Assembly: GCA_043777315.1 (NCBI GenBank)
Contig: JAYVPW010000097.1
Location: forward strand, 60,394-124,393
DNA from: CAIURC01 sp043777315
GTDB lineage: Bacteria; Verrucomicrobiota; Verrucomicrobiia; Chthoniobacterales; Chthoniobacteraceae
DNA: 64,000 nucleotides
Direction: 5' to 3'
This document shows positions 9,625 to 17,675 of the stretch, piece after piece (within the stretch, counting starts at the first letter, position 1; every line of letters starts with the position of its first letter). The position numbers and the translations under genes are program-made. Under the pieces are notes generated by a model. It ran no database searches. It had not been told where the DNA came from and saw only the letters and a list, made by a program, of their open reading frames with translations.

Positions 9625-10686
9625 TTATTTGGCACCGCTTTTCTTTTCGTAAAGGCTCACCGTCGTCACGAAATCGAGCGCACGCTGGAGGACGATGTCG
9701 CGCAGCGGGGTCTTCGTTTTCTCGCCCCGTTTGCCCTGTGTCGCCTGAAATGCGTCGAGTTCCGGATTCGCCCCGGCGACGAGCGCGGCTTCGTTCATTC
9801 GCGGACGCTCCGCCTCGATCACGAGATCCTTCACGCCGTTTTCGAGCTCCGCCTTCAAGACCGCGTCGGTGGTTTCCTGCGGCACCTCAACAGCGATGTC
9901 GGGCTTCACGCCGCCGGGGAAAACGGAGACGTTTTCCGGCAACGCGACTTCGCCGACCGCGACCCGCAGCAACAGCTTTCCGCTCGGCAGCGCGAGGTCC
10001 GCAAACTCCGCGGCCTCACCCTTCGTCACCTGCCCGATCACGAGCGCCTTCGCGTGCGTGCGCAGGACCGCTGCGATCACTTCCGCCGCGCCGCCGGTGT
10101 CGTGATCGACGAGCACGGCGAGCAGTCCGCGGAAGCGCGGTTCATCGCGCGAAGTGAGGATGCGCTCCTCTTTCGCGTTGGGCCGTTTCAGGGTGAAAAG
10201 CACTTTGCCTTTCGGGCAGAAACGCTTGCACACCTCCGCCGCCTGATCGAACTCGCTCCCCGCCGGAGTCGCCCGCAAATCGAGCACGACCGCGACTGCT
10301 TTGCCGCTGAAACTTTGCAGCGCCGCGTCGAGTTCGCCGACGTTCGCCGAGGTCGGCGAACCGAGGCGGAGGTAGCCGACGCGCTCCTCGATCAACTCGC
10401 TGCGAAACGGGACCGCGATGGGTGGACCGACCGCGGAAGCTTGTAAAATAGCGGCTCCCGGGCCGAGTCGGTCCAGCAGTCCCTGCACCGTGGCGCGGGA
10501 GATCTCGGCGTCGCCGAGCTTTTTCGGATCGACGTAATTCTCTCTCAGCAGCGGCAAAAACTGCGCGAGGTCGGCGTCGGAAAGCGCGTCGATCGCCTCG
10601 CGGGCGGCGGCGGAATTCGCGTGAGTTTCGGCGGACGAGAGCAGCGCCAGGGCGAAGAACGCGGCCAGCAGCGCGAGAGATTTCAT
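9625..10686 (-). CDS. S41 (C-terminal processing) peptidase-like protein lacking catalytic residues
   Basis: 353 residues with a signal peptide (MKSLALLAAFFALALLSSAETHA). The fold is that of the S41 core: VGYLRLGSPT, VVLDLRATPAG, then FRGLLAVLVDHDTGGAAEVIA and ALVIGQVTKGEAAEF, ending with PENVSVFPGGVKPDIAVE. In active CtpA/Prc enzymes the nucleophile lies in a (T/S)ASASE motif and the lysine in TxGKG. Here those positions read DTGGAAE and TKGEA, so Ser is Gly and Lys is Glu. It is also short and has no clear PDZ domain. I infer a non-enzymatic periplasmic relative. It is separated from upstream purD by a family C palindrome. Confidence 0.75.
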   Translation of the reverse strand: MKSLALLAAFFALALLSSAETHANSAAAREAIDALSDADLAQFLPLLRENYVDPKKLGDAEISRATVQGLLDRLGPGAAILQASAVGPPIAVPFRSELIEERVGYLRLGSPTSANVGELDAALQSFSGKAVAVVLDLRATPAGSEFDQAAEVCKRFCPKGKVLFTLKRPNAKEERILTSRDEPRFRGLLAVLVDHDTGGAAEVIAAVLRTHAKALVIGQVTKGEAAEFADLALPSGKLLLRVAVGEVALPENVSVFPGGVKPDIAVEVPQETTDAVLKAELENGVKDLVIEAERPRMNEAALVAGANPELDAFQATQGKRGEKTKTPLRDIVLQRALDFVTTVSLYEKKSGAK

Positions 10687-10729
10687 AAGATGAAGCAGGC
10701 GGCGAAAAGGCGGCGGCAGGGGAGCGGAT

Positions 10730-10812
10730 TGAGCAGGAAAACAGGAAAACAGGAAAACAGGAAGGAGGAGAAACGCCTCACTCCGGTTCCTGTTTTCCTG
10801 TTTTCCTGCTGA
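10730..10812. repeat. Family C inverted repeat, copy 2
   Basis: Arms TTGAGCAGGAAAACAGGAAA (continuing at period 8) and TTCCTGTTTTCCTGCTGAA-type complement flank a loop of about 25 bases. It fills the gap between the S41-like gene and purD, ending 8 bases from the purD stop codon, so it could serve as a transcript 3' hairpin. Confidence 0.9.
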
Positions 10813-10819
10813 ATCCTTT

Positions 10820-12088
10820 TCATCCCTCCAGTCCTTTCACCGCGATGTCGCGGCGAAATTGGCGGCCTGCAAAATCGATCCCGGTGACGGCGGAGTAGGC
10901 GGATTTCCGGGCGCTGGCGAGGTCGCTGGCGAGCGCGGTGACGCCGAGCACGCGACCGCCGGCGGTGACGAATTGATCGTCTTTGCGCCGCGTTCCCGCG
11001 TGGAAAACGAGGACGTCGGCCGGCAGGCAATCCAGCCCCGTGATTGGCTCGCCGGTGGCGTGTTCGCCGGGGTAGCCGCCCGAGGCGAGGACGACGCAGA
11101 CCGCGGATTCGGGCCTCCATTTTGGCGTCATTTTTTCGAGCCCACCGTCGATCGTGGCTTCGAGCAATTCGAGGAGATCGCTCGCGAGCCGCGGGAGGAG
11201 AACCTGCGTTTCCGGGTCGCCGAAACGGCAGTTGAATTCGAGCACTTTCGGACCGTCCGCGGTGACCATCAGGCCGGGAAAAAGCATACCGCGAAAGTCG
11301 ATGCCGTCCGCGCGGATGCCCGCGACGAAAGGTTCGAGAATCTCGCGGCGAACCCGTTCTTCCATCTCGGGCGTCAGCAATTTCGACGGCGGGCTGAACG
11401 TTCCCATGCCGCCCGTGTTCGGTCCGAGATCGCCGTCGAACGCGCGCTTGTGATCCTGAGCGCCAGGAAAAAGCAGGAAGCCGCGGCCATCGACGAGCGC
11501 GTGGATCGAGCACTCTTCGCCGGTGAGAAATTCCTCGATCACCACGCGCCGACCCGCGTCGCCGAAGCGGCGCAGCTCCATGATTTCGTGGATCGCCATC
11601 GCCGCGGACCACGCGCTCTCGGCGATGATCACGCCTTTGCCGAGCGCGAGTCCGTCGGCCTTGATCACGAGCGGATATTGCAGCCGCTGGCAGTAGCGTT
11701 GGGCCTCCGCGCTGTCGTCGAAACTGCGCGAGCGCGCGGTCGGGATGCCGTGGCGCTCCATGAATTCCTTCGCGAAAACTTTGGACGATTCGAGCTGCGC
11801 GGCGACCTGGTTCGGCCCGAAAATGCGCAGTCCGTTTGCCTGAAAAAGATCGACGAGTCCGGCGGCGAGAACGTCATCCGGGCCGACGACGGTGAGGTCG
11901 ATTTTCTCGGCGCGGGCGAATTCGAGGAGGGCGGTTTGATCCGACGTTTTGATCGGAACGCAGGTCGCGATTTCGGCGATCCCGGCATTTCCCGGCGCGC
12001 AAAAGATCGCCGAAACGCGCGCGGATTGCCGGAGCTTCCAGACCAGCGCGTGCTCGCGCCCGCCGCCGCCGATGACGAGGATTTTCAT
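10820..12088 (-). CDS. purD: Phosphoribosylamine-glycine ligase (GAR synthetase)
   Basis: ATP-grasp enzyme of de novo purine synthesis joining phosphoribosylamine and glycine. 422 residues, the normal length. The N-terminus MKILVIGGGGREHALVWKL is typical. ATP-grasp motifs follow in order: PLVIKADGLALGKGV, the PurD hallmark PNTGGMGTFSP, and VLEFNCRFGDPETQVLLPRL with metal-binding Glu/Asn. The C-terminal domain has SGGYPG and GRVLGVTA. A single-gene unit flanked by repeats on both sides. Secure. Confidence 0.97.
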   Translation of the reverse strand: MKILVIGGGGREHALVWKLRQSARVSAIFCAPGNAGIAEIATCVPIKTSDQTALLEFARAEKIDLTVVGPDDVLAAGLVDLFQANGLRIFGPNQVAAQLESSKVFAKEFMERHGIPTARSRSFDDSAEAQRYCQRLQYPLVIKADGLALGKGVIIAESAWSAAMAIHEIMELRRFGDAGRRVVIEEFLTGEECSIHALVDGRGFLLFPGAQDHKRAFDGDLGPNTGGMGTFSPPSKLLTPEMEERVRREILEPFVAGIRADGIDFRGMLFPGLMVTADGPKVLEFNCRFGDPETQVLLPRLASDLLELLEATIDGGLEKMTPKWRPESAVCVVLASGGYPGEHATGEPITGLDCLPADVLVFHAGTRRKDDQFVTAGGRVLGVTALASDLASARKSAYSAVTGIDFAGRQFRRDIAVKGLEG

Positions 12089-12158
12089 GGGAAAAAGGGC
12101 GGGAGATTACGAGGCGATTATCGCGAGAGCAACGCGGACGGAGGAGCGCAGCTCACGT

Positions 12159-12298
12159 CGTCATCCTGAGCGGAGCGCCAGCGGAGTCGAAGGACCTCTT
12201 ACTATTTCCCCCGAAGACGCGCGCACATCCAGGAGGGGAAAAAGTAAGAGGTCCTTCGACTGCGTTCCGCGAAGCGCTCCACTTCGCTCAGGATGACG
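12159..12298. repeat. Family A inverted repeat, copy 2
   Basis: CGTCATCCTGAGCGGAGCGC to CTCAGGATGACG, with inner arms GTCGAAGGACCTCTTACT and its complement. It occupies most of the 243-base gap between purD and the HtrA-like gene. The remainder of the gap (12089-12158 and 12299-12331) shows nothing recognisable. Confidence 0.9.
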
Positions 12299-12331
12299 TT
12301 TGGAAGGACGCTTGCATCACGCGGAAACGTC

Positions 12332-13402
12332 TCACCGGCCCATCGTGAACGGCGCGGAGGCGCGGAGATCGGAGCCGAGGACGGGTTGGCTGGTTTGCAT
12401 TCCGCCGGGATTCGGATGCCCGGTTCCGGGACGGTCGCGGGGCTGGAGGGTGAGGTCGAGCATCTCTCCGTCGCGGTTGACTTTGACGGCGATCGCATCA
12501 CCCGCAGTGGCGAAAAACGAGGCATCGAGCACGTCCTCGAGCGTGGTGATTTTTTTGTCGCCGATTTGCAAAAGCAGGTCGCCTTTTTGCAGCCCGGCTT
12601 CGTCGGCGGGGCCGCCATCGAGCACGTCTTCGACTTGTGCTTGCGAGGACGACGGACCAGCGGAGGTGCCGACATTCACGCCGATCCAGCCGGGACGCAC
12701 GGCGCCGAAGCGGAGGTAATCCTTGCGCACTTTCTCCGCCGCCTCGATCGGCAGGACGAAGGAGGCGCTGCCGGAGTCGAGGCTGGAAATGAGGATGCCG
12801 ACGACTTCGCCCTGCATGTTCAGCAGCGGCGCGCCGCCTTCGCCGCGCTGGACGGGGACGTTGGCGCGGATGTGCGTGGTGGCGAAATAACGGCCGAGAT
12901 ATTTCAGCTCGAAGCCGCCGACGGTGCCGAAGCTCGGGGTGAGCGGGAGGTCCATCGGGTAGCCGATGGTGACGACCGGCGAGGCGACGAGGAGGTCGCG
13001 CGATTTGCCAGGCATGAGGAACGGCGTCTCGGCATCGACCTTCAAAATCGCGACGCCGCTGCGCGCATCCGCGGCGATCCGGTGCGCGGGAAATTTGCGG
13101 TCGCCGTCGCAGACGACGATGCCGCGCGACTCGCCGCCGATGGTGTAGGAAGTGTAGAGCGTGCCGTTTGGGTCGATGAAAAATCCGGTGCCGGAGAGCT
13201 CGCCGTGCGCATCGACGGCCTGGATTTTCACGACCGCTTTCTGGCAGCGGTGGAAGATCGCGCGGACCTCGGCGGCGATGGCTTCCGCGGCAGAGGGCGC
13301 GGCATTTTCTTCCGCGAAAAGGACCGGCGCGCCGAGAAAAAGGAGGGCGCCGAAGCAGGCCGAGACCGCGGGGGATCGGCTAATAACTGCGCGAGAGTTC
13401 AT
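12332..13402 (-). CDS. HtrA/DegP-like periplasmic protein with all catalytic triad residues replaced
   Basis: 356 residues from ATG at 13402 (an ATG at 13429 would add nine residues). A signal peptide ends FLGAPVLFA. A trypsin-like domain (GTGFFIDPNGTLYTSYTIGG to GILISSLDSG) is followed by one PDZ domain (GPADEAGLQKGDLLLQIGDKK). Aligned to DegP, TNNHV reads TSYTI (His to Thr), SDIALL reads SGVAIL (Asp to Gly), and GNSGGALLN reads GEGGAPLLN (Ser to Gly). The enzyme is therefore almost certainly proteolytically dead while the fold motifs remain. The start overlaps the anti-sigma-like gene upstream, so it is the third gene of the sigma operon. I infer a sensing or binding role for misfolded envelope proteins. 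Confidence 0.85.
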   Translation of the reverse strand: MNSRAVISRSPAVSACFGALLFLGAPVLFAEENAAPSAAEAIAAEVRAIFHRCQKAVVKIQAVDAHGELSGTGFFIDPNGTLYTSYTIGGESRGIVVCDGDRKFPAHRIAADARSGVAILKVDAETPFLMPGKSRDLLVASPVVTIGYPMDLPLTPSFGTVGGFELKYLGRYFATTHIRANVPVQRGEGGAPLLNMQGEVVGILISSLDSGSASFVLPIEAAEKVRKDYLRFGAVRPGWIGVNVGTSAGPSSSQAQVEDVLDGGPADEAGLQKGDLLLQIGDKKITTLEDVLDASFFATAGDAIAVKVNRDGEMLDLTLQPRDRPGTGHPNPGGMQTSQPVLGSDLRASAPFTMGR

Positions 13403-13862
13403 AGCTCGCAGGCAGCGCGTCGATGACATAACGCGGCGCGTGGCCGGGATACGAAACGCGGCCCGCCTGCGCGGCCTCCAGCGATTGCGACTGCGCGAAC
13501 GGAGAGTCGGCGAGCCGATTTTCCTGCAACGAAAGATGCTTGCCGGGCGAGGGCGCGGTCGCGCTGGCGAGAGTCATCGAGCCGCTATCTTTGGGCTCCA
13601 AATCCCCCGGCGTCATCAGCCCAATCGTCACCGCGCCGAGTGCGACAAACGCCGCCATCGCGCCCGCGTACGACGCCGAACTCATGCTGTGCTCGCCGAA
13701 AAAAGTCTGCATTCGCTCGAGCGCAATCCGCCACAACGGACGCTGCAACAGCTCGGCGCGCTGGCGGCGATGGACGTCGTGCAGCAGGCGGTCGAAATAC
13801 GCGGGCGGCGGCGTTTCGTAACGCTTGAGTCGAAGCAGGGCGCTGAGTTGCTCGTCGGTCAT
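13380..13862 (-). CDS. Probable anti-sigma factor, single-pass membrane protein
   Basis: 160 residues. The N-terminal 55 residues are charged and helical (MTDEQLSALLRLKRYETPPP, then FDRLLHDVHRRQR). One hydrophobic segment follows (SYAGAMAAFVALGAVTIGLM), then a low-complexity periplasmic tail with Ser/Pro/Gln. This layout, plus its place 11 bases after the ECF sigma gene, fits an anti-sigma factor. There is no zinc-binding HxxxCxxC motif, so it is not a ZAS-type protein. Function is inferred from position and topology, not from recognisable homology. Confidence 0.6.
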   Translation of the reverse strand: MTDEQLSALLRLKRYETPPPAYFDRLLHDVHRRQRAELLQRPLWRIALERMQTFFGEHSMSSASYAGAMAAFVALGAVTIGLMTPGDLEPKDSGSMTLASATAPSPGKHLSLQENRLADSPFAQSQSLEAAQAGRVSYPGHAPRYVIDALPASYELSRSY

Positions 13863-13873
13863 GTCGTGACTTT

Positions 13874-14461
13874 TCAGTGGTGGAATTCGCTGAGAAAATT
13901 TTGCAGTTGGCGATGCGCGTAAAAGAGCCGCGAGCGAACCGTCCCCTCCGAGATGCCGAGGATTTTTGCGATCTCCGCGTGCGGCATTCCCTGGATGTCG
14001 AACATGGTCACCACCGCCCGATGATCGTTCGACAGCCGCTGCATCGACTCGTTCAAGCGGACCTGCAGCTCGTTCAGATTCGTCTCGCGCACGGGCGTGC
14101 TCGCGGCGGTCAGCTCGATGAATTCCTTGTCGTTCTGAATGTTCGAATCGACGTCATCGAGGCTGAGGTGAAAGCGCCGGCCGCGCTTTTTCAGGAAGTT
14201 GATCGTCATGTTCACGCCGATGGAATGCATCCACGTGTAGAAGCTCGATTTGCCCCGAAACCCGGTGATCGCGCGGTACGCTTTCGACCAGATGTCCTGC
14301 ATCAAGTCGTTCGCGTCCTCGTGGTTCGAGGTCATGTGATAGACGAGGCCGTAGAGCCGCGGGCTGTATTTGACGATGAGCTCATCGAACGCGGACGGAT
14401 CGCCCGCTTGCGTGCGGGCGATCAATTCATCGTCTTGCTGTCGGCTGGCTGCGTCCTGCAT
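13874..14461 (-). CDS. ECF RNA polymerase sigma factor (RpoE-like)
   Basis: Group 4 sigma factor. Region 2 is DELIARTQAGDPSAFDELI to DLMQDIWSKAYRAITGFRG and SSFYTWMHSIGVNMTINFL; region 4 is RLNESMQRLSNDHRAVVTMF with the helix-turn-helix AEIAKILGISEGTVRSRLF. The start at 14461 (MQDAASRQQDDE) gives a standard 195-residue ECF protein. An ATG at 14563 would add a Pro/Ala-rich 34-residue leader, and neither has a clear ribosome binding site. It is followed by a putative membrane anti-sigma factor and an inactive HtrA homologue, suggesting an envelope-stress regulon. Confidence 0.92.
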   Translation of the reverse strand: MQDAASRQQDDELIARTQAGDPSAFDELIVKYSPRLYGLVYHMTSNHEDANDLMQDIWSKAYRAITGFRGKSSFYTWMHSIGVNMTINFLKKRGRRFHLSLDDVDSNIQNDKEFIELTAASTPVRETNLNELQVRLNESMQRLSNDHRAVVTMFDIQGMPHAEIAKILGISEGTVRSRLFYAHRQLQNFLSEFHH

Positions 14462-14569
14462 CGTCCGCCGCTTCGTATCAGCCTTTGCCGGTCGGGCGAA
14501 AGGGGTTTGCGCAGGGGCGGCGGGAGCGGGAACGAAAAAGGGGAGAGCGGGGGCGAAGGACATGGCCGT

Positions 14570-15244
14570 TTAGTCGCGGCTGCGCAGGAAGAAATAGAAG
14601 AGGTTCCCCATCGTCGCGACTAGGGCGGCGACGTAGGTCAGCGCCGCCGCATCGAGCACGCGGTTGACGCCGATGGCTTCCTCGCCCGGTTGAATCATCC
14701 CCATTTGCTGCAGGATAACCTTCGCCCGCCGTGACGCGTCGAACTCCACCGGCAGCGTGATGATTTGAAAAACGGTCATCACGAAAAAGCACCAGAAGCC
14801 GAGCTTGAAGAGCCCCGAGAACTGGAAAAACCAGCTCCCCAAAATGACGACCGTGAGGATTTGCGAGGCGAACATCGTCACCGGGACGAGCGCCATGCGG
14901 GCCTTCAGCGGCGCGTATCCTTTCGCGTGCTGAATGGCGTGTCCGCACTCGTGAATCGCGATGCCGAGCGCGGCGATCGACGGCGTATTAAAAACGTCCG
15001 TCGAGAGACAGAGGCGCTTGCTCGCCGGATCGTAGTGGTCGCCGAGCATGCCGTTGATCTCGACGACTTCGACATCGTGAATCTGCGCGGCTTGCAGCAC
15101 CTCGCGCGCGGCTTCGGCACCGCTGATGTTCGAGCTGGCGCGAACCTGCGAGTATTTTCCAAAAGCATTTTTGACCCGCCATTGCGCCCACAAACCGAGG
15201 AGCAACGGGGCGATTAGGAGCACGAAATAGTGGGTGAGCGTCAT
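14570..15244 (-). CDS. YugP-type membrane zinc metallopeptidase
   Basis: 224 residues, matching the Zn_peptidase_2/YugP family: an N-terminal membrane segment (YFVLLIAPLLLGLWAQWRV), a soluble part with INGMLGDHYDP and LCLSTDVFNTPSIAALGIA, then the zinc motif HECGHAIQH and three further hydrophobic segments. The conserved LPVEFDASRRA supplies the probable third ligand. Substrates are unknown for the family. It lies directly upstream of the ECF sigma gene on the same strand. Confidence 0.88.
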   Translation of the reverse strand: MTLTHYFVLLIAPLLLGLWAQWRVKNAFGKYSQVRASSNISGAEAAREVLQAAQIHDVEVVEINGMLGDHYDPASKRLCLSTDVFNTPSIAALGIAIHECGHAIQHAKGYAPLKARMALVPVTMFASQILTVVILGSWFFQFSGLFKLGFWCFFVMTVFQIITLPVEFDASRRAKVILQQMGMIQPGEEAIGVNRVLDAAALTYVAALVATMGNLFYFFLRSRD

Positions 15245-15370
15245 GGCGAATTGGCTGGCCCGTTTCTGACACGCCGAGGTCCGGTGTGTTCAATCGCGCA
15301 TTGATCCCAGCCCCCTCGGAGGCCGCCGGTTCGGTAGAATACTCGGATGCCGCCCGAGCCCTTTCTTTCG

Positions 15371-15511
15371 AAAATAGCCCAGCACTTCGGTGCTGGGTTT
15401 GCGTCGGCAAAAGCGCGCCAGTCTCGCAGGGACGAAACAACGGTTCTGCCGTCCGCTGCGGGACTGGCGCATCCCGCCATTGATCCCAGCACTGAAGTGC
15501 TGGGCTATTTT
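15371..15511. repeat. Family F nested inverted repeat
   Basis: The outer arms AAAATAGCCCAGCACTTCGG (15371-15398) and its complement (15483-15511) each contain a smaller palindrome (CCCAGCACTTCGGTGCTGGG; CCCAGCACTGAAGTGCTGGG). Inner arms GCGCCAGTCTCGCAGGGAC (15415-15433) and its complement (15451-15470) lie within. The whole could form a branched cruciform. It occupies the 299-base gap between the zinc peptidase and the M24 peptidase; part of a similar pattern may extend left to about 15296. Confidence 0.8.
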
Positions 15512-15543
15512 CAGAAGACGGGAGTGGCGAGCGAAAGACGTTC

Positions 15544-16662
15544 CTAAATCTCCAGCGGCTTCGGAAATTTCGACAGAAAACGGATGCCGCTTTCGGTGAT
15601 CGTGACTACGTCCTCGTGGCGCGCGCCGCCGATGCCGGGGTAATAAAGTCCCGGCTCGACGGTCATTACTTGGCCGGGCGTGAGCGTGGTTTTTCCCATC
15701 CGCGGTTCCTCGTGGATTTCGAGGCCGAGGCCGTGGCCGAGGCCGTGGAAAAAGCCGCACCAACGGCCGTCGCGTTGCTCGGTGGGGTAGCCTTTTTGGG
15801 TGAAAAAATCGCGGACGGAATCCTGGATTCTTTTCCCGTCAGCGCCGGGTTTCATCGCGGTGAGCGCGAGCTTTTGCGCGTCGAGGACGGTCGTCCAAAG
15901 CTGGCGCTGCGCGTCGCTCGCGCGGCCGCGGACGATGGTGCGCGTCATGTCCCCGAAGTATCCGGTCGTCGCGGAGCGCGGGAAGATGTCGAGGATGATG
16001 AGCTCGTTCCCGCGGAGCGGTCCGTGGCCGCGCTCGTGCGGGTCGCAGGCTTGTTCGCCGCCGGCGACGATGGTGTTCGCGGGGAGCCCGCCGGCGCGCA
16101 GGATCGCGGACTCGATTTCGGCGCGGAGGATCTCGGCAGTCAGCTTTTTTTCGCTCCAGACGAGCGCGTTTTTTTTGCCGATCTCCGACTCGCGCAAGAC
16201 CTCGAAGCCGCGGGCCATCCCGGCTTCGGTGATCTGACCGGCGCGGCGCATGAGCTTGAGTTCGGCCTCTGTTTTGCGCTCGCGCGCCGGAAAAAAAAGA
16301 CCGTGTTGCGGGATCGCGGTGATCCCGTGTTTCGCGAGATCGTTCGCGAGACCGAGGGGAAAAGTCCGCGGGACCGCGGCGCGCGCGATTTTGCGCGAGC
16401 GGAGAAAGGCGGCGATGTGCTCGGCGAAAGGCGCGTCTTTGCCCTTTTTGCAGAGCTTTGAAATATCGGTGAGCGCGACGATTTCATCGACGCGCGCGGT
16501 GCTGCGGCCGCGGTCCACTTCGAGGTCGCTGAGGACGACGGAGGACTTCCCGTCTTGCTCCAGAAAGACGAACGGGTCGGGCGCGAAAAAGCCGGTCGCG
16601 TAGAGAATGTCCGGGTCGTGATCGCTGTCGCCGACGATGAGTTTTGGAAGCGGCTTTTTCAT
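15544..16662 (-). CDS. M24 family aminopeptidase P / Xaa-Pro dipeptidase-like metallopeptidase
   Basis: 372 residues. The N-terminal creatinase-like domain is followed by the pita-bread domain with metal ligands in order: LIILDIFPRSATTGYFGDMTR (two Asp), GFFHGLGHGLGLEIHEEP (His), VMTVEPGLYY (Glu) and RHEDVVTIT (Glu). A conserved CDPHERGHGPL segment precedes them. Likely removes N-terminal residues next to proline in the cytoplasm; the exact specificity cannot be read. The start codon overlaps the folB stop (ATGA), so the two are co-transcribed. Confidence 0.92.
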   Translation of the reverse strand: MKKPLPKLIVGDSDHDPDILYATGFFAPDPFVFLEQDGKSSVVLSDLEVDRGRSTARVDEIVALTDISKLCKKGKDAPFAEHIAAFLRSRKIARAAVPRTFPLGLANDLAKHGITAIPQHGLFFPARERKTEAELKLMRRAGQITEAGMARGFEVLRESEIGKKNALVWSEKKLTAEILRAEIESAILRAGGLPANTIVAGGEQACDPHERGHGPLRGNELIILDIFPRSATTGYFGDMTRTIVRGRASDAQRQLWTTVLDAQKLALTAMKPGADGKRIQDSVRDFFTQKGYPTEQRDGRWCGFFHGLGHGLGLEIHEEPRMGKTTLTPGQVMTVEPGLYYPGIGGARHEDVVTITESGIRFLSKFPKPLEI

Positions 16663-17018
16663 GAATTCGGGCGGTCGCGGCGCAGTCGCACGGCGACGAA
16701 TGCGGTGTCGGGCAGGATATATTTTCGCAGCTCGATCTCGACCGACCGGAGCGGAAAACGCGCGAGCAAATCCGCGGCGATTTCCTCTGCCAAAGTCTCG
16801 ATGAGCCGCCGCGGACGCGCCCGCGCCAGCGCCTGCACGGCGCGGGCGACCTGGAAATAATCGACCGCAGCCTCGATCCGGTCCCCGAGATCGGAAAACC
16901 CGGCGATCGGCTCCAGCACGAGGTTTGCGGTCAGCCGCTGCGCGGCGGCGCGCTCTTCGTCCGGCACGCCGACGTGTCCGGAAAGTTCGAGGTCGGCGAG
17001 ATGAATGGTGTCGGGCAT
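16659..17018 (-). CDS. folB: Dihydroneopterin aldolase
   Basis: 119 residues from ATG at 17018 (MPDTIHLADLELSGHVGVPD); an upstream in-frame ATG would add an unlikely leader. FolB cleaves dihydroneopterin to the pterin precursor of folate. Family features: the LxGxxGVxxxER opening (SGHVGVPDEER), the VDYFQVARAV helix with Tyr, and LIETLAEEIAADLL with the conserved Glu. The strand VEIELRKYI, with the usual catalytic-site Lys, and the hydrophobic end complete it. Slightly diverged but full length. Overlaps the M24 peptidase gene. Confidence 0.88.
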   Translation of the reverse strand: MPDTIHLADLELSGHVGVPDEERAAAQRLTANLVLEPIAGFSDLGDRIEAAVDYFQVARAVQALARARPRRLIETLAEEIAADLLARFPLRSVEIELRKYILPDTAFVAVRLRRDRPNS

Positions 17019-17087
17019 CGGCGGCGGAGGCGAGGTGAACACCTTGGTCTCACGACTCAAGCCGCGATTCACTTCGATCCGGGTTGG

Positions 17088-17675
17088 TCAGCTTCCGATC
17101 TCGGCCTTCCTCATTTCCGCCACCGTTGCCGCCACCTGGCGCGACAAGGCCGAGGGGAGCCGCCGCTGAAAGATCGCGGCCAGCGCTTCGTAGTACCAGA
17201 GCGAACCATCCCGGCCGCCGGTGAACCGCGTCCAGACGGATGCGCCGGAGGTCCGCAGGTCCGCCACGATGGAGCGAGAGTTGTGCAATTTATCGGACGC
17301 GGAAACGAGCAGCACGGAGCGCGGGGCAGCGTCGAGATGGGCGAGGTAGGCCTCTTTGCGGGCGCGCCACGGCGGCTTGATTTCGGCGTCGGTGTCGGTG
17401 CAGCCGTTCACGATCTCGAGCACGGCGACGCCAAATTGCGCTTCGATTTTCCGGCGCAGCGCCGCGGGATCGCCGTCCGCCTGATCCTCGACGGAGTCGT
17501 GCAACAGCGCGCCGATCGCCTCGTCTTCGGTAGCCCCGTGCTCCAGCGCGATGCTGGCGACTCCGAGCAAATGGGCGACGTAGGGAATCCCGGTTTCTTT
17601 GCGGAACTGCGGGCGGTGCAGGGCGGAGGCGAAGACCAGTGCGCGGTCGAATTTTTCGGAGAGGAGCGTTTTCAT
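17088..17675 (-). CDS. HD-domain hydrolase resembling the SpoT/MESH1 (p)ppGpp hydrolase domain
   Basis: 195 residues from ATG at 17675. HD-type metal ligands are visible: H20, H35 (IPYVAHLLGV) and H59-D60 in GALLHDSVEDQ, then the SASDKLHNSRSI motif with a further Asp. The spacing matches the hydrolase domain of RelA/SpoT and stand-alone MESH1 proteins. There is no synthetase, TGS or ACT domain. It may degrade (p)ppGpp or another nucleotide; the substrate is not proven. The start overlaps the stop of the upstream TPR gene (ATGA). Confidence 0.8.
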   Translation of the reverse strand: MKTLLSEKFDRALVFASALHRPQFRKETGIPYVAHLLGVASIALEHGATEDEAIGALLHDSVEDQADGDPAALRRKIEAQFGVAVLEIVNGCTDTDAEIKPPWRARKEAYLAHLDAAPRSVLLVSASDKLHNSRSIVADLRTSGASVWTRFTGGRDGSLWYYEALAAIFQRRLPSALSRQVAATVAEMRKAEIGS

